From Cyprinodon diabolis (lineage: Eukaryota; Chordata; Actinopteri; Cyprinodontiformes; Cyprinodontidae), in NCBI GenBank assembly GCA_030533445.1, contig CM060080.1:23389377-23453376 (forward strand): a DNA stretch of 64,000 bases, written 5' to 3'. Position numbers and translations under genes: made by a program. Shown one piece after another: positions 33,661 through 44,900 of the stretch; the first letter of the stretch is position 1, and each line of letters opens with the position of its first letter. The notes beneath the pieces are model-generated. The model searched no databases, was not told the DNA's origin, and saw only the letters and a program-made list of their open reading frames with translations.

Positions 33661-34700
33661 ACAGTACTTATCAATCCCTTTTCAGATGTACATCCCCATT
33701 AGCGCTGTCGTTGCAGAATAATTCCACCCCCTTCAGTTTCTGTTTCAGCTCAAGCCTCTCTCTTGGAGAGTGTTTTACCTGAGGGCAGGGGGGGAAAAAT
33801 CATATTTGTAATTAATTGTAACTAGGTCTACGTTATTAGTGTCACCAACACCGGAATGATTTTAGACAGCAGAGCCACCAGCGCAGCAATCAGACAATAA
33901 TTGATCTGTACAATGAAAATAACTGCATTAGCTGGAACACTGTAGAGAGGGAAAGCAAGAATATTTATACAATAATGTCAGTCTGCTCTATTTACTAGGG
34001 GGCAAATATAACTCAAGCAATCTCTCCTCCGCTGCAGCAGAGACAGCATCGTGAGACTGCAGTAAAGTTGGCAATATATGATTCTGCTTTTCTGGATTAA
34101 TAACTTGTCTGCCGGTCTGCGGATGATTTATTCTACAAAACAGACACCTTTCTGCAACCACAGCAAGGCGGACAGTGAGCTACAACCGTAGTTTCCTGAA
34201 AACGAGTCTCCTATCGCGCTGGGAGAATTACATTGGACCCTATGCAGAGCTCGCTCCTCTGCAAATGCTTAGGGACCGTCTGCAAGTTGCAAAATAATCA
34301 GAGAGAAATATTCAAAAGTGTCACCAAGGAAAGGTGGATTATCATCAAATTCATTTCATTAGTATCTCATCTCATGTCTTTCATACCACATTTATTGGAT
34401 TTGAAAATAATACTTTTTGAGGAATTTCCCAAAGCCTGAATGACAAATGGCACCTCTATTTTATCCTTAGAACAAGTATAAAATGAGCAATGACTACAAT
34501 ATAGATCATTTTAGTGCCTCCAAACTTGTAGCACACATGAATAACATCATCTAGTTCAGACTACAACTCTTACTTTTGGAATATGTGCTTAACTCTACTT
34601 TCTTTAAGATTTTTTTCATTGTTATTATAAGCAGGCCAGGTGCACAATCTCTGCTTTGGAACCACAGCACTGAGCGTTGTGTGCACTGCCCAAAGTATAC
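33661..34700. other. Interior of the piggyBac-like element, unassigned
   Basis: No coding sequence or terminal repeat was recognised in this part of the element. Confidence 0.35.
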
Positions 34701-34787
34701 ATGCTGGAAAAAAGAATGCAACTGATTTTTGCATTTACTTAATCATATTTAGTTACTTTAACACAATTGTTTTATGTCCTACCTTAC

Positions 34788-35924
34788 CAGTGATGGGACT
34801 AACGGCGTTGAAAGTAACGGCGTTAGTAACGCCGTTACCTTGTTTTAGTAACGAGTAATCTAACTAATTACTTTGACTGTAACTATAACGCAGTTACCAT
34901 TGCAGACACCCCGTTACTGCGCGTTACTCAGGTCGCACAATGAACCTTTTTTCATGATAGGACTCGAGCGCGCCCTGTCATGAGAGAGGGGAGGATGAGA
35001 TTGGCCGATGTATAGTAAGATTCCGTCTGTCAGTTGGGTAGGTGGGTGTTTCTGCTGGTGGGTGTTAACGTACAGCACACACAGAGAGATGGAGAGTGAG
35101 GATGACTCCAGCAGCAAAACAGCGTTTTCCACATGGAAATACCGGTGTTACGTCGAGCTGCGTTTCCCCATCAGATACGGTTTCCTCTGCATTTCCGCAC
35201 AGCGCAGGCGGCACGATTCACTGCGCAAGCGACAGGAAACGCGCATGCTCGCTAAAGGCGCGCAACAGTCGCCTTGTGCTAGCGCCACAGGAGAACTATG
35301 GAGAGCGTGAACGATCAAATGAAAGCCTATATGGAGAAAGGGAGAAATATGGATGGATGGATGGATGGATGGATGGATGGATGGATGGATGGATGGATGG
35401 ATGGATGGATGGATGGATGGATGGATGGATGGATACTCTGCCTTTTCAACCTACTGTATTTTTTATTTTAAACATTATTTGATGGCCTTTGTGGCAGGGA
35501 TGGAGATCCATATTTTATGTCACACGCAGAGTATACATCTAGATAGATGGATGTATAGATAGATGTTGCAGTATCTATAACAACCCAAACACACAGGATT
35601 TCAGAATTAGACATCCCCAGTTATTAATTTCATATACTCACCAGATCTGAATGCCCTGTTAAAAAACTTCACATCACTCTCTGCAGGTTCTTGTCTTTGT
35701 CATCGTCTCTATTCAGCTGGCTTTTGAAACACACAGCGAGAAGGTGGGGGCTGGGTGGTGAGGGTTATGGGGGCGAGAAACGCAAAAGTAACGCAATAGT
35801 TACTTTTACTAGTAACTAGTTACTTTTATTGAGGAGTAACTCAGTTAGTAACTCAGTTACTTTTTGGGAGAAGTAACTAGTAACTATAACTAATTACTTT
35901 TTCAAAGTAACGTGCCCAACACTG
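34788..35924 (+). mobile_element. hAT element with transposase N-terminal remnant and GGAT microsatellite
   Basis: A perfect 8-bp duplication TACCTTAC lies at 34780-34787 and 35925-35932. The ends begin CAGTGATGGGAC and CAGTGTTGGGCAC; sub-terminal GTAACGG and AGTTACT repeats are typical of a fish hAT family. A frame from 35089 begins [18 protein letters not shown], like the N-terminus of this group's transposase, then breaks. Confidence 0.92.
35349..35434 (+). repeat. (GGAT)n microsatellite
   Basis: About 21 uninterrupted ATGG/GGAT units lie inside the hAT element. The resulting WMDG open frame is a by-product. Confidence 0.95.
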
Positions 35925-36615
35925 TACCTTACTAACATGAAACAATTGTGTTAAAGTAACTAAATATGATTAAGTAAATGCAAAAAACGGTTGCATTCTT
36001 TTCACCTTGGGTTTGTAAAAACTGCTAAATGGGACAATTGTAGCTTCATATGTAGTGCTTTTCCTTGGGTGAAATAAATGTTACTCCAATACTGAAATCA
36101 TACTGTCATTCTCTAAGCTGAAATGTTGAATGACATGAAAAGGCAAGAACAGACAAAATACAATTATTCTCTAAGTTGTTCTTTCTTTCACATATTGAGC
36201 TTTGCAATATAAATGAGTCTGCTGGTGAATGGACAATATAAATAGGCTCTGCCTTGCCTTTTTGGAAAAGCCTGGTTATGGGCTGTTCTCAGCTCAGGAA
36301 CTACGTAAGACCTGTATGATATCTGGTTGTTCAATAGGTTTGCCTAAATAAAAGATTTAGATATGACTTATCAAGTTATTTCTACAAAAAAGTCTGATGT
36401 TGCAGGGGCAGGCAATGAAAAGTGTTTGGAACATGCTCTTGTTCTGATGCGAGTTTGTTTCAGCCTTTATACAGTCTCATGTAGAAGGGCTGGTCATATC
36501 ACAGGTTATTTGCATTACAACAAGGACACTTAGCAAGGTAGAGTGAATACACAAACTTGAAGAAGGGAGGGGGGCTTGCAGGAAAACTGAAATTCTCTTG
36601 GACTTCTAGTGTTAA

Positions 36616-37218
36616 CAAATAGGGTCCCATTTTAATCAGGAAATGATTCCACTATGAATGATTGGTTGTCAATATATTGTTTTTTATCCACAAATTTCTC
36701 AGAACATAATGAGAAGCTTATGACTGGTGCCTCACAGAATAAGAAGGAAGCAGCGTAAAACAAATGCTCTCACACACAAACCAGAACACTGGCTTTTATC
36801 CTGCAAATAAGAAGGCCGGCCAAGTCATCTGGAAGCCTTCACATGCCAATGAATAAATAAAGCTGCTAAATCCGAATCCAAAAGGAACCTTAATAAAAAA
36901 AAAACAGTCTACACAAGATGCACAGAAATTAAAGATTAATATTATTCACTAATGTCCATGTTTAATTTTTACTAATGCCTTTTAGTCCATTCTTTTTAAC
37001 TTAAATATATAGTATACAGAAAATGCAGCAGAATACATTAACTTAGATTGGGAATATAGATCTGAAACCAACTTTCTCCAAAATCCAGTTTAAATGAAAA
37101 AAATAGTCCAATTGGCTTCTGGTACCATCACATTTGGAATAAACAGCATAAAACAAAGCCAACAACCCAGTTATACATAGAAAAGCAAACAGCCAGTAAT
37201 TTGTGGCTAATGGACGTC
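36616..37218. other. Unassigned AT-rich sequence
   Basis: No gene or repeat boundary was recognised. Confidence 0.4.
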
Positions 37219-37226
37219 TTTTAGAG

Positions 37227-37782
37227 CAGCGGTCCCCAACCACCGGGCCGTGGACCGGTACCGGTCCGTCGGTCATTTGGTACCGGGCCGCACAGAATAA
37301 TTTGTTGACGATCAGAGTCTGAGTGATGTTTTATTTTGAAAAATCTAAAAAATTGCGGTATTCTTTCCCAATAACATCAGTCGGTGCATCTATACCTCTT
37401 GACACAGGTTAAGACTCATCCTATCTATAACATCCTATCTTTGTGAAACAGGATTTTCTGCGGTTACAGCGACCAAAACAAAGCTATGGAGCAGACTGGA
37501 CATCAGGAGCATTGTCTCCGATTACGCCTTGATGGGACCGGCTTGTTTTATTTTTATGCTGTTTGTATTCGATGTTACAGTATGCCAGTCATATCATTTT
37601 ACTTGATCGTATTTACAAAGAGTATAAATCCCGGGGCGGGGGGGGGATTTGAATACGATCAAGTAAAAACAGCACACACCCCCGCCCCCCACGGCCGGTT
37701 CGCCCAACCACCCCCCCCCGGTCTGCGAAAATATTGTCTGACATATAGTAGTCCGTGGTGCAAAAAAGGTTGGGGACCGCTG
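37227..37782. mobile_element. Short hAT (Charlie-like) non-autonomous element
   Basis: Perfect 15-bp terminal repeats CAGCGGTCCCCAACC and a perfect 8-bp duplication TTTTAGAG at 37219-37226 and 37783-37790. An internal 17-bp perfect hairpin pairs 37597-37613 with 37652-37668. GC-rich sub-termini (GGACCGGTACCGGTCC) lie next to the ends. Confidence 0.93.
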
Positions 37783-37790
37783 TTTTAGAG

Positions 37791-38690
37791 AACACAATTC
37801 AGTAAGTAAAACATTTTACACATCGTGAACACTTATCACAGCTAATTTTAAAAGTCATCCTGACTGGTTTGTAAAAAATTAAGGCTTAGATATGATTTAA
37901 CGACCCTTTTATATCGTGTTTCAATAACTACATCATGTGCTAAATACACAAAATGGTAGCTAACACTTACCGAGACAACTTGATTGAGATTCATATCAAT
38001 TTCCAACGGAGTTCAACAACATTCACCAGCCTGGTGTATCTGCAAATAAGCTATGAAATATATTCTGAATCCTTTTTATGCTTAAATCGCCTTTTATGGA
38101 AGATTTACCTCATTTCTATATGCTGCCACCCAGTGGTGAAAATCGGAGTTGCACTTGATTTCCTAATGTCTGCAGGAAATGCATTACATTGAGGTAATTA
38201 AGGGGTTAAATTAACAGGGTTACAATAGATTCATTCGGAAAACAGGAAAACAGCATTTTCATATTTAATTTGGGGATACATTCTTTTATACCTTTCAAAA
38301 AAATGATAATGGACCATCCTCCTGGTGCCATATAGGCTATAACAGTCAAGTGGAGCGCACTGGGCGTCAAATATTGAAAGGGATACCCGGTGTGTCATTA
38401 TGTGACGCAGAGGGAGCCTGACCAAGCCTCCAAATGTGACGAGTTGGGATGGAGAATGTGTTGGAATATTTTCTAAATTGAATACTTCAATACTTCAACT
38501 TGAGTAGATGTTTAAACGAGTAACTTTTAATTTTTTAAGTGTTAACTTAAAAATGTGTTAACTTTTAAGTTTTTAATAGTATCAAATACTCATATTCATG
38601 TTCTAGTTAAGTCATGACAGAAAATGATGTGTCATTCTTTTTAAATACTTCTGAGTTTCAGTTTGATGCTCTTTCCTCTGTTTTTCATTT
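37791..38690. other. Sequence upstream of ISG12 exon 2
   Basis: From about 38585 (AAATACTCATATT) to 38693 the sequence matches the first intron of the complete ISG12 gene (50900-50984). Before 38580 the similarity ends. No exon-1 like ATGGGnCTnC plus GTAAGT, no ISRE and no TATA box comparable with 14.6 kb was found in 37.8-38.7 kb. Confidence 0.55.
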
Positions 38691-38693
38691 TAG

Positions 38694-39163
38694 TCACTTT
38701 TGCAGCTGCTGCTCTTGGTGCAGGTGAGATTTAACATTGTTTTTTTTTATGAGTTTTCATTAGCTGTCTCTTTAAATATAAAGTTTTCGTTGTCCACATT
38801 AGGAGGCGCCGTGGCGGCGGCCCCTGTGGTTTTGGGAGCCATTGGTTTCACCTCAGCCGGAATTGCTGTCGGTTCAATGGCTGCGAGCATGATGTCTACA
38901 GCAGCCGTTGCTAATGGAGGAGGAATTGCAGCTGGATCACTTGTTGCTGTTTTGCAATCAGCAGGTAAAATCCCCATATTAGACTCTCCCTCTTAACACT
39001 TCTAACAGGAAAAATAATGCATCACAAATATGAACTGTTATAAGCGTTAATAATCTACATATACCGTTTACTTGCAGGCATGGCAGGCTTGGGCACTGCT
39101 GCCACAGTAGGAGTGGCCACAGCTGGGGGAACTCTTGGTGGACTTGCAGCCCTTATTTTTTGA
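38694..39163 (+). CDS. isg12: ISG12 (IFI6/IFI27-like) exons 2-4 of the split gene
   Basis: Exons at 38694-38723, 38803-38964 and 39078-39163, each with consensus AG/GT borders. Joined to exon 1 at 14712-14721 they give an intact 95-codon frame; all junction phases agree. The protein is Gly/Ala-rich and hydrophobic, with [30 protein letters not shown] and AVLQSAG in exon 3 and [17 protein letters not shown] in exon 4. Family members are interferon-induced small membrane proteins, reported in mitochondria or nuclear envelope and linked to apoptosis and antiviral defence. Compared with the complete gene it is one codon shorter in exon 2 and four codons shorter in exon 4 (12-bp in-frame deletion), so the frame has been kept. 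AATAAA lies at 39268-39273. Upstream intron sequence resembles the paralogue only from about 38585, so the normal 107-bp first intron appears replaced by about 24 kb. Confidence 0.85.
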
Positions 39164-39354
39164 AGCACATCATTTAGAAAAAAAGCATAAATTATTAATT
39201 TTACTTTTCCCAAATGAAAAAAGTGCAGTAATAATTTTCAATCAATGTTACCAAATGAAGGGTTAATAATAAAAAATATTTGAAATGTGTTTGGTATCAT
39301 TTGTTTTGGCTTGTTCTTCCTTTTCAAAAATATTTCTGAAACTAAATTGCTTTC

Positions 39355-40210
39355 TGTTGGGATCCCCAGGCTTGCCCACCAGAGGGCACCGAGGATCCTC
39401 TTCTGCTCTTTGTTGTTTTTTCTGTTAAGGACTGGAGTTACTGTTGGGATCTGGAAATTACCATCTGTCTCCAGCAGAGTGCGCCGTGGGTCTCCTAGGG
39501 CTGGAGTCTTCCAGCACACCTGAGACGCATCTACTCATCAGGAGACCTTCCCTTTATAAACACCTGCCAGACCTTGCTTCTACGCCGCAGTTTTGATCTT
39601 AGTTTGGTTAGCAACCTGAGCCTCTGTTACTGAAAGAATCTTAGTTGTCTCTAGTGAGAGATCAGATTCTAACTCTCCTTTGTTTGTGCCTCACAGGAAA
39701 CCTGTCGCTAGTCTGAAGCTCTGGGTGAGCTGCCTCACTGGAAACCTGTCTCTGGCCTGAAGCTCTGGAAGAGCTGCCTCACAGGAAACCTGTCTCTAGC
39801 CTGAAGCTCTGGGTGAGCTTAACCTGCTAATCAGCCCTGGTGAGCCAACCTGAAGACTCCTATGTGGAACTAACCTGAAGACTCCTATGTGGAGTTTACC
39901 TGAAGATTCCTAAGTGGAGTCAACCTGAAGATTTCCTATGTGGATATCCCCTGCTGTTCTCTGTAATGAGCTGGAAGCTCAGATCAAGGTCTGTCATGCT
40001 AAGTCTGAAGCTAGACACTTAGCTCCTCATGAACTCTGCTAACCAACAGTCTCTGGTCCCAGTCAAGACTTCAGTGATCCAGCCCTAACCAGTTTCAGAT
40101 CCAGTTCATAATCGTGTGTTTTTGTGAAACCTCAATAAACCTTTGAACTTTTTCCCTGCCTCCTCCGTGTGTGTTCTGCATATGGGCTTGCATCTCTGAC
40201 CCATCATGAC
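39355..40210 (+). repeat. 5' LTR of a Sushi-type gypsy element
   Basis: TGTTGGGATC occurs at 39355 and again at 39441; a homologous LTR piece at 59.1-59.4 kb starts at the second form, so the true start may be 39441. A TATA-like TTTATAAAC at about 39551 and AATAAA at about 40133 mark U3 and R. The end is CATCATGACA at 40210. Internal triplicated blocks (GAAACCTGTCTCT type, 39697-39815, and AACCTGAAGACTCCTATGTGG type, 39848-39940) are present. No 3' LTR was found in the window. Confidence 0.7.
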
Positions 40211-41320
40211 AGAATACTGCGGCCATACACAAAGCCCAGCAGTTCACCTCCGTCGGTGGTTTGAGGAACAGGACGCTCAGATCCATGGACATGCGCAAAC
40301 CCTCCGTGAGTTTCACCAGAATCAAACGTATCAAACATATGCCAGCTACATGGGTAATTCTAACGCCACGTCAGCGGCACGTCCTGTTCCGAATCCACTT
40401 CCGCTTCCTAGGTCGCCGGCAGTGACGTCACTTCCAGTTCAAGATAGTAATCTTCCTTTCTGGTCAGAACCCAGCCCGTCGTTTTCTGCATTCAGCCCTT
40501 CACTGCCTGAGAGATTTTCCGGCAACCCAAGTAAGCTCAGGAGATTTCTGTTCCAGTGTCAGCTATTTTTTGAATTTTATGAGTAGAGTTTTCTTTTTGA
40601 TATGAGTAGGATAGCTTTTGTCGTGTCTTTCCTGTCCGGAGAAGCCCTTGAATGGGCGGAGACCAGATTTCCGTTTAAAACTAGAGTTAATTGTACTTAT
40701 GAGAGATTCATCCAGGATTTTGAAAGGACTTTTAAACAAGTCTCTAATAAGTCCATCATTTCAAGTGGATTATTCGAAATTAAACAGGGAGATAGATCCG
40801 TCGCCGAGTGTTCTGTAGACTTCCGGCTTAAAGCAGCCGTTTCCGGGTGGAATGAGTCTGCGCTCAAGAGCGCTTATTTCCTAGCTCTGAATGAACCAGT
40901 CAGGAACGAACTAGCATTTTACGACGAGCCAGCTAACCTTGAGAACCTCATAGAGCTAGCTATTGGATTAGATATAGAATTGCAAACCAGATCCAGACCC
41001 GTCCAGCTTCAGACTCAGGATTCCAGTTCCCTTCTGCGCCAGGTCAGTCTCTGCTCACATATACTCGATCTGTCAAAGGACTCAAAATAGGCCCACAAGT
41101 TAAATCTCAAACAGTTAGAGTTCCCCGCCAGCCTGATCAGACACCTGAATCCGTCACCTTCGTTCCTGAACCTGTTCCCATGCCTGATTCTCTAGCCACT
41201 GAACCAGTAATCCGTACTGGAACTCTAATTTTTCAACCCGTTAACTTGTTGCCAGAATCAGTCATTAAACCTGTTAGCTCAGCTCCTAAGACCCCTCGGC
41301 GTAAGAAACGGCGTCGCCCT
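40206..41320 (+). pseudogene. Sushi-type Ty3/gypsy gag, broken
   Basis: The first segment (to 40586) ends in LPERFSGNPSKLRRFLFQCQ, the start of the retrotransposon gag domain. After a stop the frame continues from about 40602 with RIAFVVSFLSGEALEWAE, DFERTF and LNEPVRNELAFYDEP, the conserved core of Sushi/RTL-type gag. A frameshift near 41030 leads to a proline-rich stretch ending in a basic KTPRRKKRRRP and a stop at about 41320. No CCHC knuckle, protease or polymerase follows. The LTR, gag and repeats run up to repeat R copy B at about 41930, which cuts the element off. Confidence 0.85.
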
Positions 41321-41929
41321 TAGTCAGCTCTGTGCCGTCTAGAGGCCCCTGAGTCAGCTCCGTGCCCTGAATCAGCTCTGTGCCGTCTAGAGAGCCCTGA
41401 GTCAGCTCTGTGCCATCTAGAGACCCCTGAGTCTGCTCTGAGCCGTCCAGAGACCCCTGAGCCGGCCTTGTGCTGTCCAGAGACCCCTGAGCGTACATTT
41501 AAAAGGGCTTCAGAGTTCGGAGTTGGTGGAAATACGCCTCCAAGAGCCTCTCAGCAGGGGCCGCAAACCGCCAAGAGCCCTCTACAGGCGCTTCAAGCCA
41601 CTTCAGAGACTGAACTTGTGCCTGCATGGGAGGTCTCCCCTGTTCCTGAGGTGGAGCCACAGTCGGTGGTCTCCCCTGTTCCAGATGTGGAGCCACAGTC
41701 GGTGGTCTCCCCTGTTCCTGATGTGGAGCCACAGTCGGTGGTCTCCTCAGTTCCTGATGTGGAGCCACAGTCGGTGTTCTCCTCAGTTCCTGATGTGGAG
41801 CCACAGTCGGTGGTCTCCTGTGTTCCTGAGGTGGAGCCGCAATCGGCGGGCTCCTGTGTTCCTGAGGTGGAGCCGCAATCGGCGGGCTTCCCTGTTCCTG
41901 AGGTGGAGCCGCAATCGGCTGCCATATGA
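41321..41929 (+). repeat. Two coding-type minisatellites downstream of gag
   Basis: 41324-41495 has about five 30-bp units (SALCRLETPE type). 41640-41929 has eight 36-bp units (PVPDVEPQSVVS type) in an open frame running from at least 41468. All reading stays open through both arrays, ending at the junction with R copy B. Confidence 0.85.
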
Positions 41930-44900
41930 CATTCTGCAGCTCTAAAGGCAGAAGAATGACAGAGCATCACATGGAGGAACACAAATCACTGAATGTGAAT
42001 TGAAGTCTTGTTTTTGCTTTGAGCTTCTTCAAATATGAAAGAGCAACAATATAAAAAGGAGTTTCATAAAATACATAAGGCAACATTTACAAACAGGATA
42101 AAAAAAAAGATGGACTCATAGTTCTGTTCTGTTTAAGTAATAATATATATAATCTATGTGAGCATGACTTAGAGGTTTAGTATGTGAGGTAATTATTCAG
42201 GTATATATTGGCCCTAATAAAGGACAGCAGTTCTAACTACCAGCACGCCCTGTCCTTTATTTGAGCCAGAATAAAAATGCATGCATCATTATTTGTGTTG
42301 CCCAGAAACGTGGCTTCAATAAACAAAATAGAGCACCTTTTAAATTTGATTAAGCTGCTGATAGCTAATTTATTGTTTTCCTCAGCAATACAAGGCTGTT
42401 TGAGAAGAAACTAAGTAAGAGCAGACAGACAGAAAGAAAATAAAAGAAGCAATGGCTGCAAACAGAGACAGAAAGGCAGGTTGCTGTTCTCTGTTGTAGG
42501 TGTTGGGGGTCTCTAATGGACCTAGTGAATGATTAAACTACAACAAAAATCTGACTTTATCAGGAAATAAAACAACGTAGGGCTGGGCGATATAGAAAAA
42601 AAGCTTATCGATAAAAAAAATGCATATTGATCGACATCGATAATTATTGAAAAGATTTGAAACCATATTTTATGTGCAGCTCTGCCTGGACTTTTTATGA
42701 TATTGTTAAATGATTTAATTTTAGTAAAGAACACAAACACAGACTTCCAATTAAATATTTATTTAACCAACTTTTTTAACCTTAACAATTGTTATAAAGA
42801 AAAATAACTTAAGAGACCTGAGTTATGATATTAAATACTGACAAAGAATAAACTAAAGTGACCAGAAAAGTGACCAAAATAAATATATAAATAAATAGAA
42901 TACCCTATTTGGGTGGGAATAGTACACCACCAGCTTGTGGTAATTAAAAGATTGTAGGACTAGGCTACCATGTAAACTCCACTCAACAAGAACAAACCCC
43001 AAATCAACTCACCCTTTAGCCTAGCATTTCTATGGGGTATTTTTTTCTCACCCTTATTCTTCTAGAGGTGCTAATGGCACCTTGTTATGGTTCAGCTTAG
43101 TTTCCTGCTTTAATCTGAGTTATTACGTTGAAGTTGCTGGCCCCTCAGCATTTTTCTCTCAACTGTTAGAACTACGTGGGAAACTGCCCAGAACTGAAAA
43201 TATATAAATATTTTCCCGAAATTCCCGAAGATTCCTCGGAGGAGAGCCGCGCCAGGGCCTACACAGCTCGTACTCCTGCGGGTGTGAGGAACTGAGATGA
43301 TAAAAAAAAAAAAAGTTGGTTGTGTTATCAGACTTCGTTTTCACCGGTTCCCTACACATTTTACAGATGACTGTGGTTTGTTTTTTGTCTGACTTGCCAT
43401 CACCGAAATATTGCCAAACTGGCGAACTACAAAAACCCTTCTTTGGAACAATTTCCTCCGCCTCTCCTTGCTGCGAAATCTTCATGTGCTCTGTGTTGTG
43501 GTTTGAGAGGGCGGAGCTTTGTGACGGGGTGCCTGGGTCCGCGATTGAGATTGGTTGGGAGGAAGCAGTGACTAGCATAAACCTACATGCTAGGCTACAG
43601 TGAGAAGGAAGGAAAACTGCGTTTTTTTATCGAACTTTTATCGACCCTCTTTTTTTCTATTGCGCCACACGTCTATCGATCGATATATATCGTTATTGAA
43701 TTATCGCCCAGCCCTAAAACAACGTGATGGGTTCTAAGGAGAGTGGAGACAGCAGACCATCTGAGTTTACTGAAAAAAACCTGCTCCAACCAGGTTAGCT
43801 CTGCGGGGAATGTTAGTGAGTGAAGCAGAGGTTGAGGAAACTTCTTGTGAACTGGAAAAACAAGAGTTTCCCTGTTTTCAGGTTTTGACGTTTTCGGTAA
43901 ACCTGCTTCCCGAAACGGACCCCTGGATAGCTTGGATTTAGGTTTAAGATAGTCTAAAAAAATGGGAGAAACAACAGGATTAATCTTTCTAAATGCATTT
44001 TAGGGAGGAGGTCAAATTAATATTCAGCCTGGAAAACCTGCTGCTAGCAAAGATAAACTGGCATCTGTCTCTTGGTTTCAGCTCCACTTGAGCACCATCT
44101 GACTGAAGTCAAAGATCAGAAGGCTGCCACTCTGCTGATAGAACTTGCAAGGATAGGTTAGAGAGCACACCCAAAACCTGCACACAGCTCTGAGAATATG
44201 ACAAACTGTGCCAATAAAACATGAGTTAATATTTTAGCTCAACTTTCCTTTGATTTTTTTTTTTTGCATTTTTAGCATGTGCTGACAGGTCCTAAGTTGG
44301 GTATCTCCTTTGCATACATCTTACAATAATTCATATTTTCTATCAATAATATTGAAATTAATCATTATATAAATTGACTCTTAATTACATTTTATGGGAT
44401 ACCTTTGGAAGTGCTGTGCAAAAAAAAGTTTTACATAGATCTGGCAACTACATAAACCGAAGATGAGCAATGCTGAATGCTCAGTACAGTTTTAGCTCAG
44501 GCTATAGATGCAGAAACAGTTCACAGAGCTTTCTGCAATTGAACATCTTGGAACAGAGGTAAAGGGAGCTAAAATGTACAATAAGTTTAGATTATTGTAC
44601 GAGCCCATTTCTCTTTGTGCACGCTTTGTTTAAAAGTTACCATTCTCATAGCTCATACAAGCTTACTGTGTTAGAATATACACCCTAACCCCTAAATCCC
44701 TCTATGTAGTGGACTATATTGCAAACTCACTTAGCCTTCTGTTAGTACAGATGATCACTTCCCCATTGGTCCACTGCACGGTGCCTGTGCCATCTTTGTT
44801 ATTAGTCGTCGCTGTCAGGTAGTGATGAAAGTCTATGGCGACAGAGGGCCGCTGTGACAGCAAATCCTATAATGCTTTGCAAGGAGAGTTCTCCGGGATA

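Larger units (their letters stand above)
34708..36003. mobile_element. Palindromic MITE split at its loop by a hAT element
   Basis: Arms of about 65 bp (34708-34773 and 35938-36003) are nearly perfect inverted copies, containing AAAAGAATGCAAC, GCATTTACTTAATCATATTT and ACTTTAACACAATTGTTT. The whole original element would be about 150 bp; the hAT sits in its loop, between the arms. Confidence 0.85.
33440..36611. mobile_element. piggyBac-like non-autonomous element, TTAA-flanked, with nested insertions
   Basis: It starts CACTAGAAAGTCC right after TTAA at 33436-33439 and ends GGACTTCTAGTG right before TTAA at 36612-36615. The termini are inverted repeats (CACTAGAA followed by GTCC, one base different) of the kind seen in fish piggyBac elements. 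No transposase remains. Inside are a LINE-tail repeat (33485-33660), a palindromic MITE (about 34708-36003) and, in the loop of that MITE, a hAT element (34788-35924). Confidence 0.8.

Noticed and set aside
35353..35562. WMDG-repeat open frame
   Set aside because: It is the translation of the (GGAT)n microsatellite in a hAT element.
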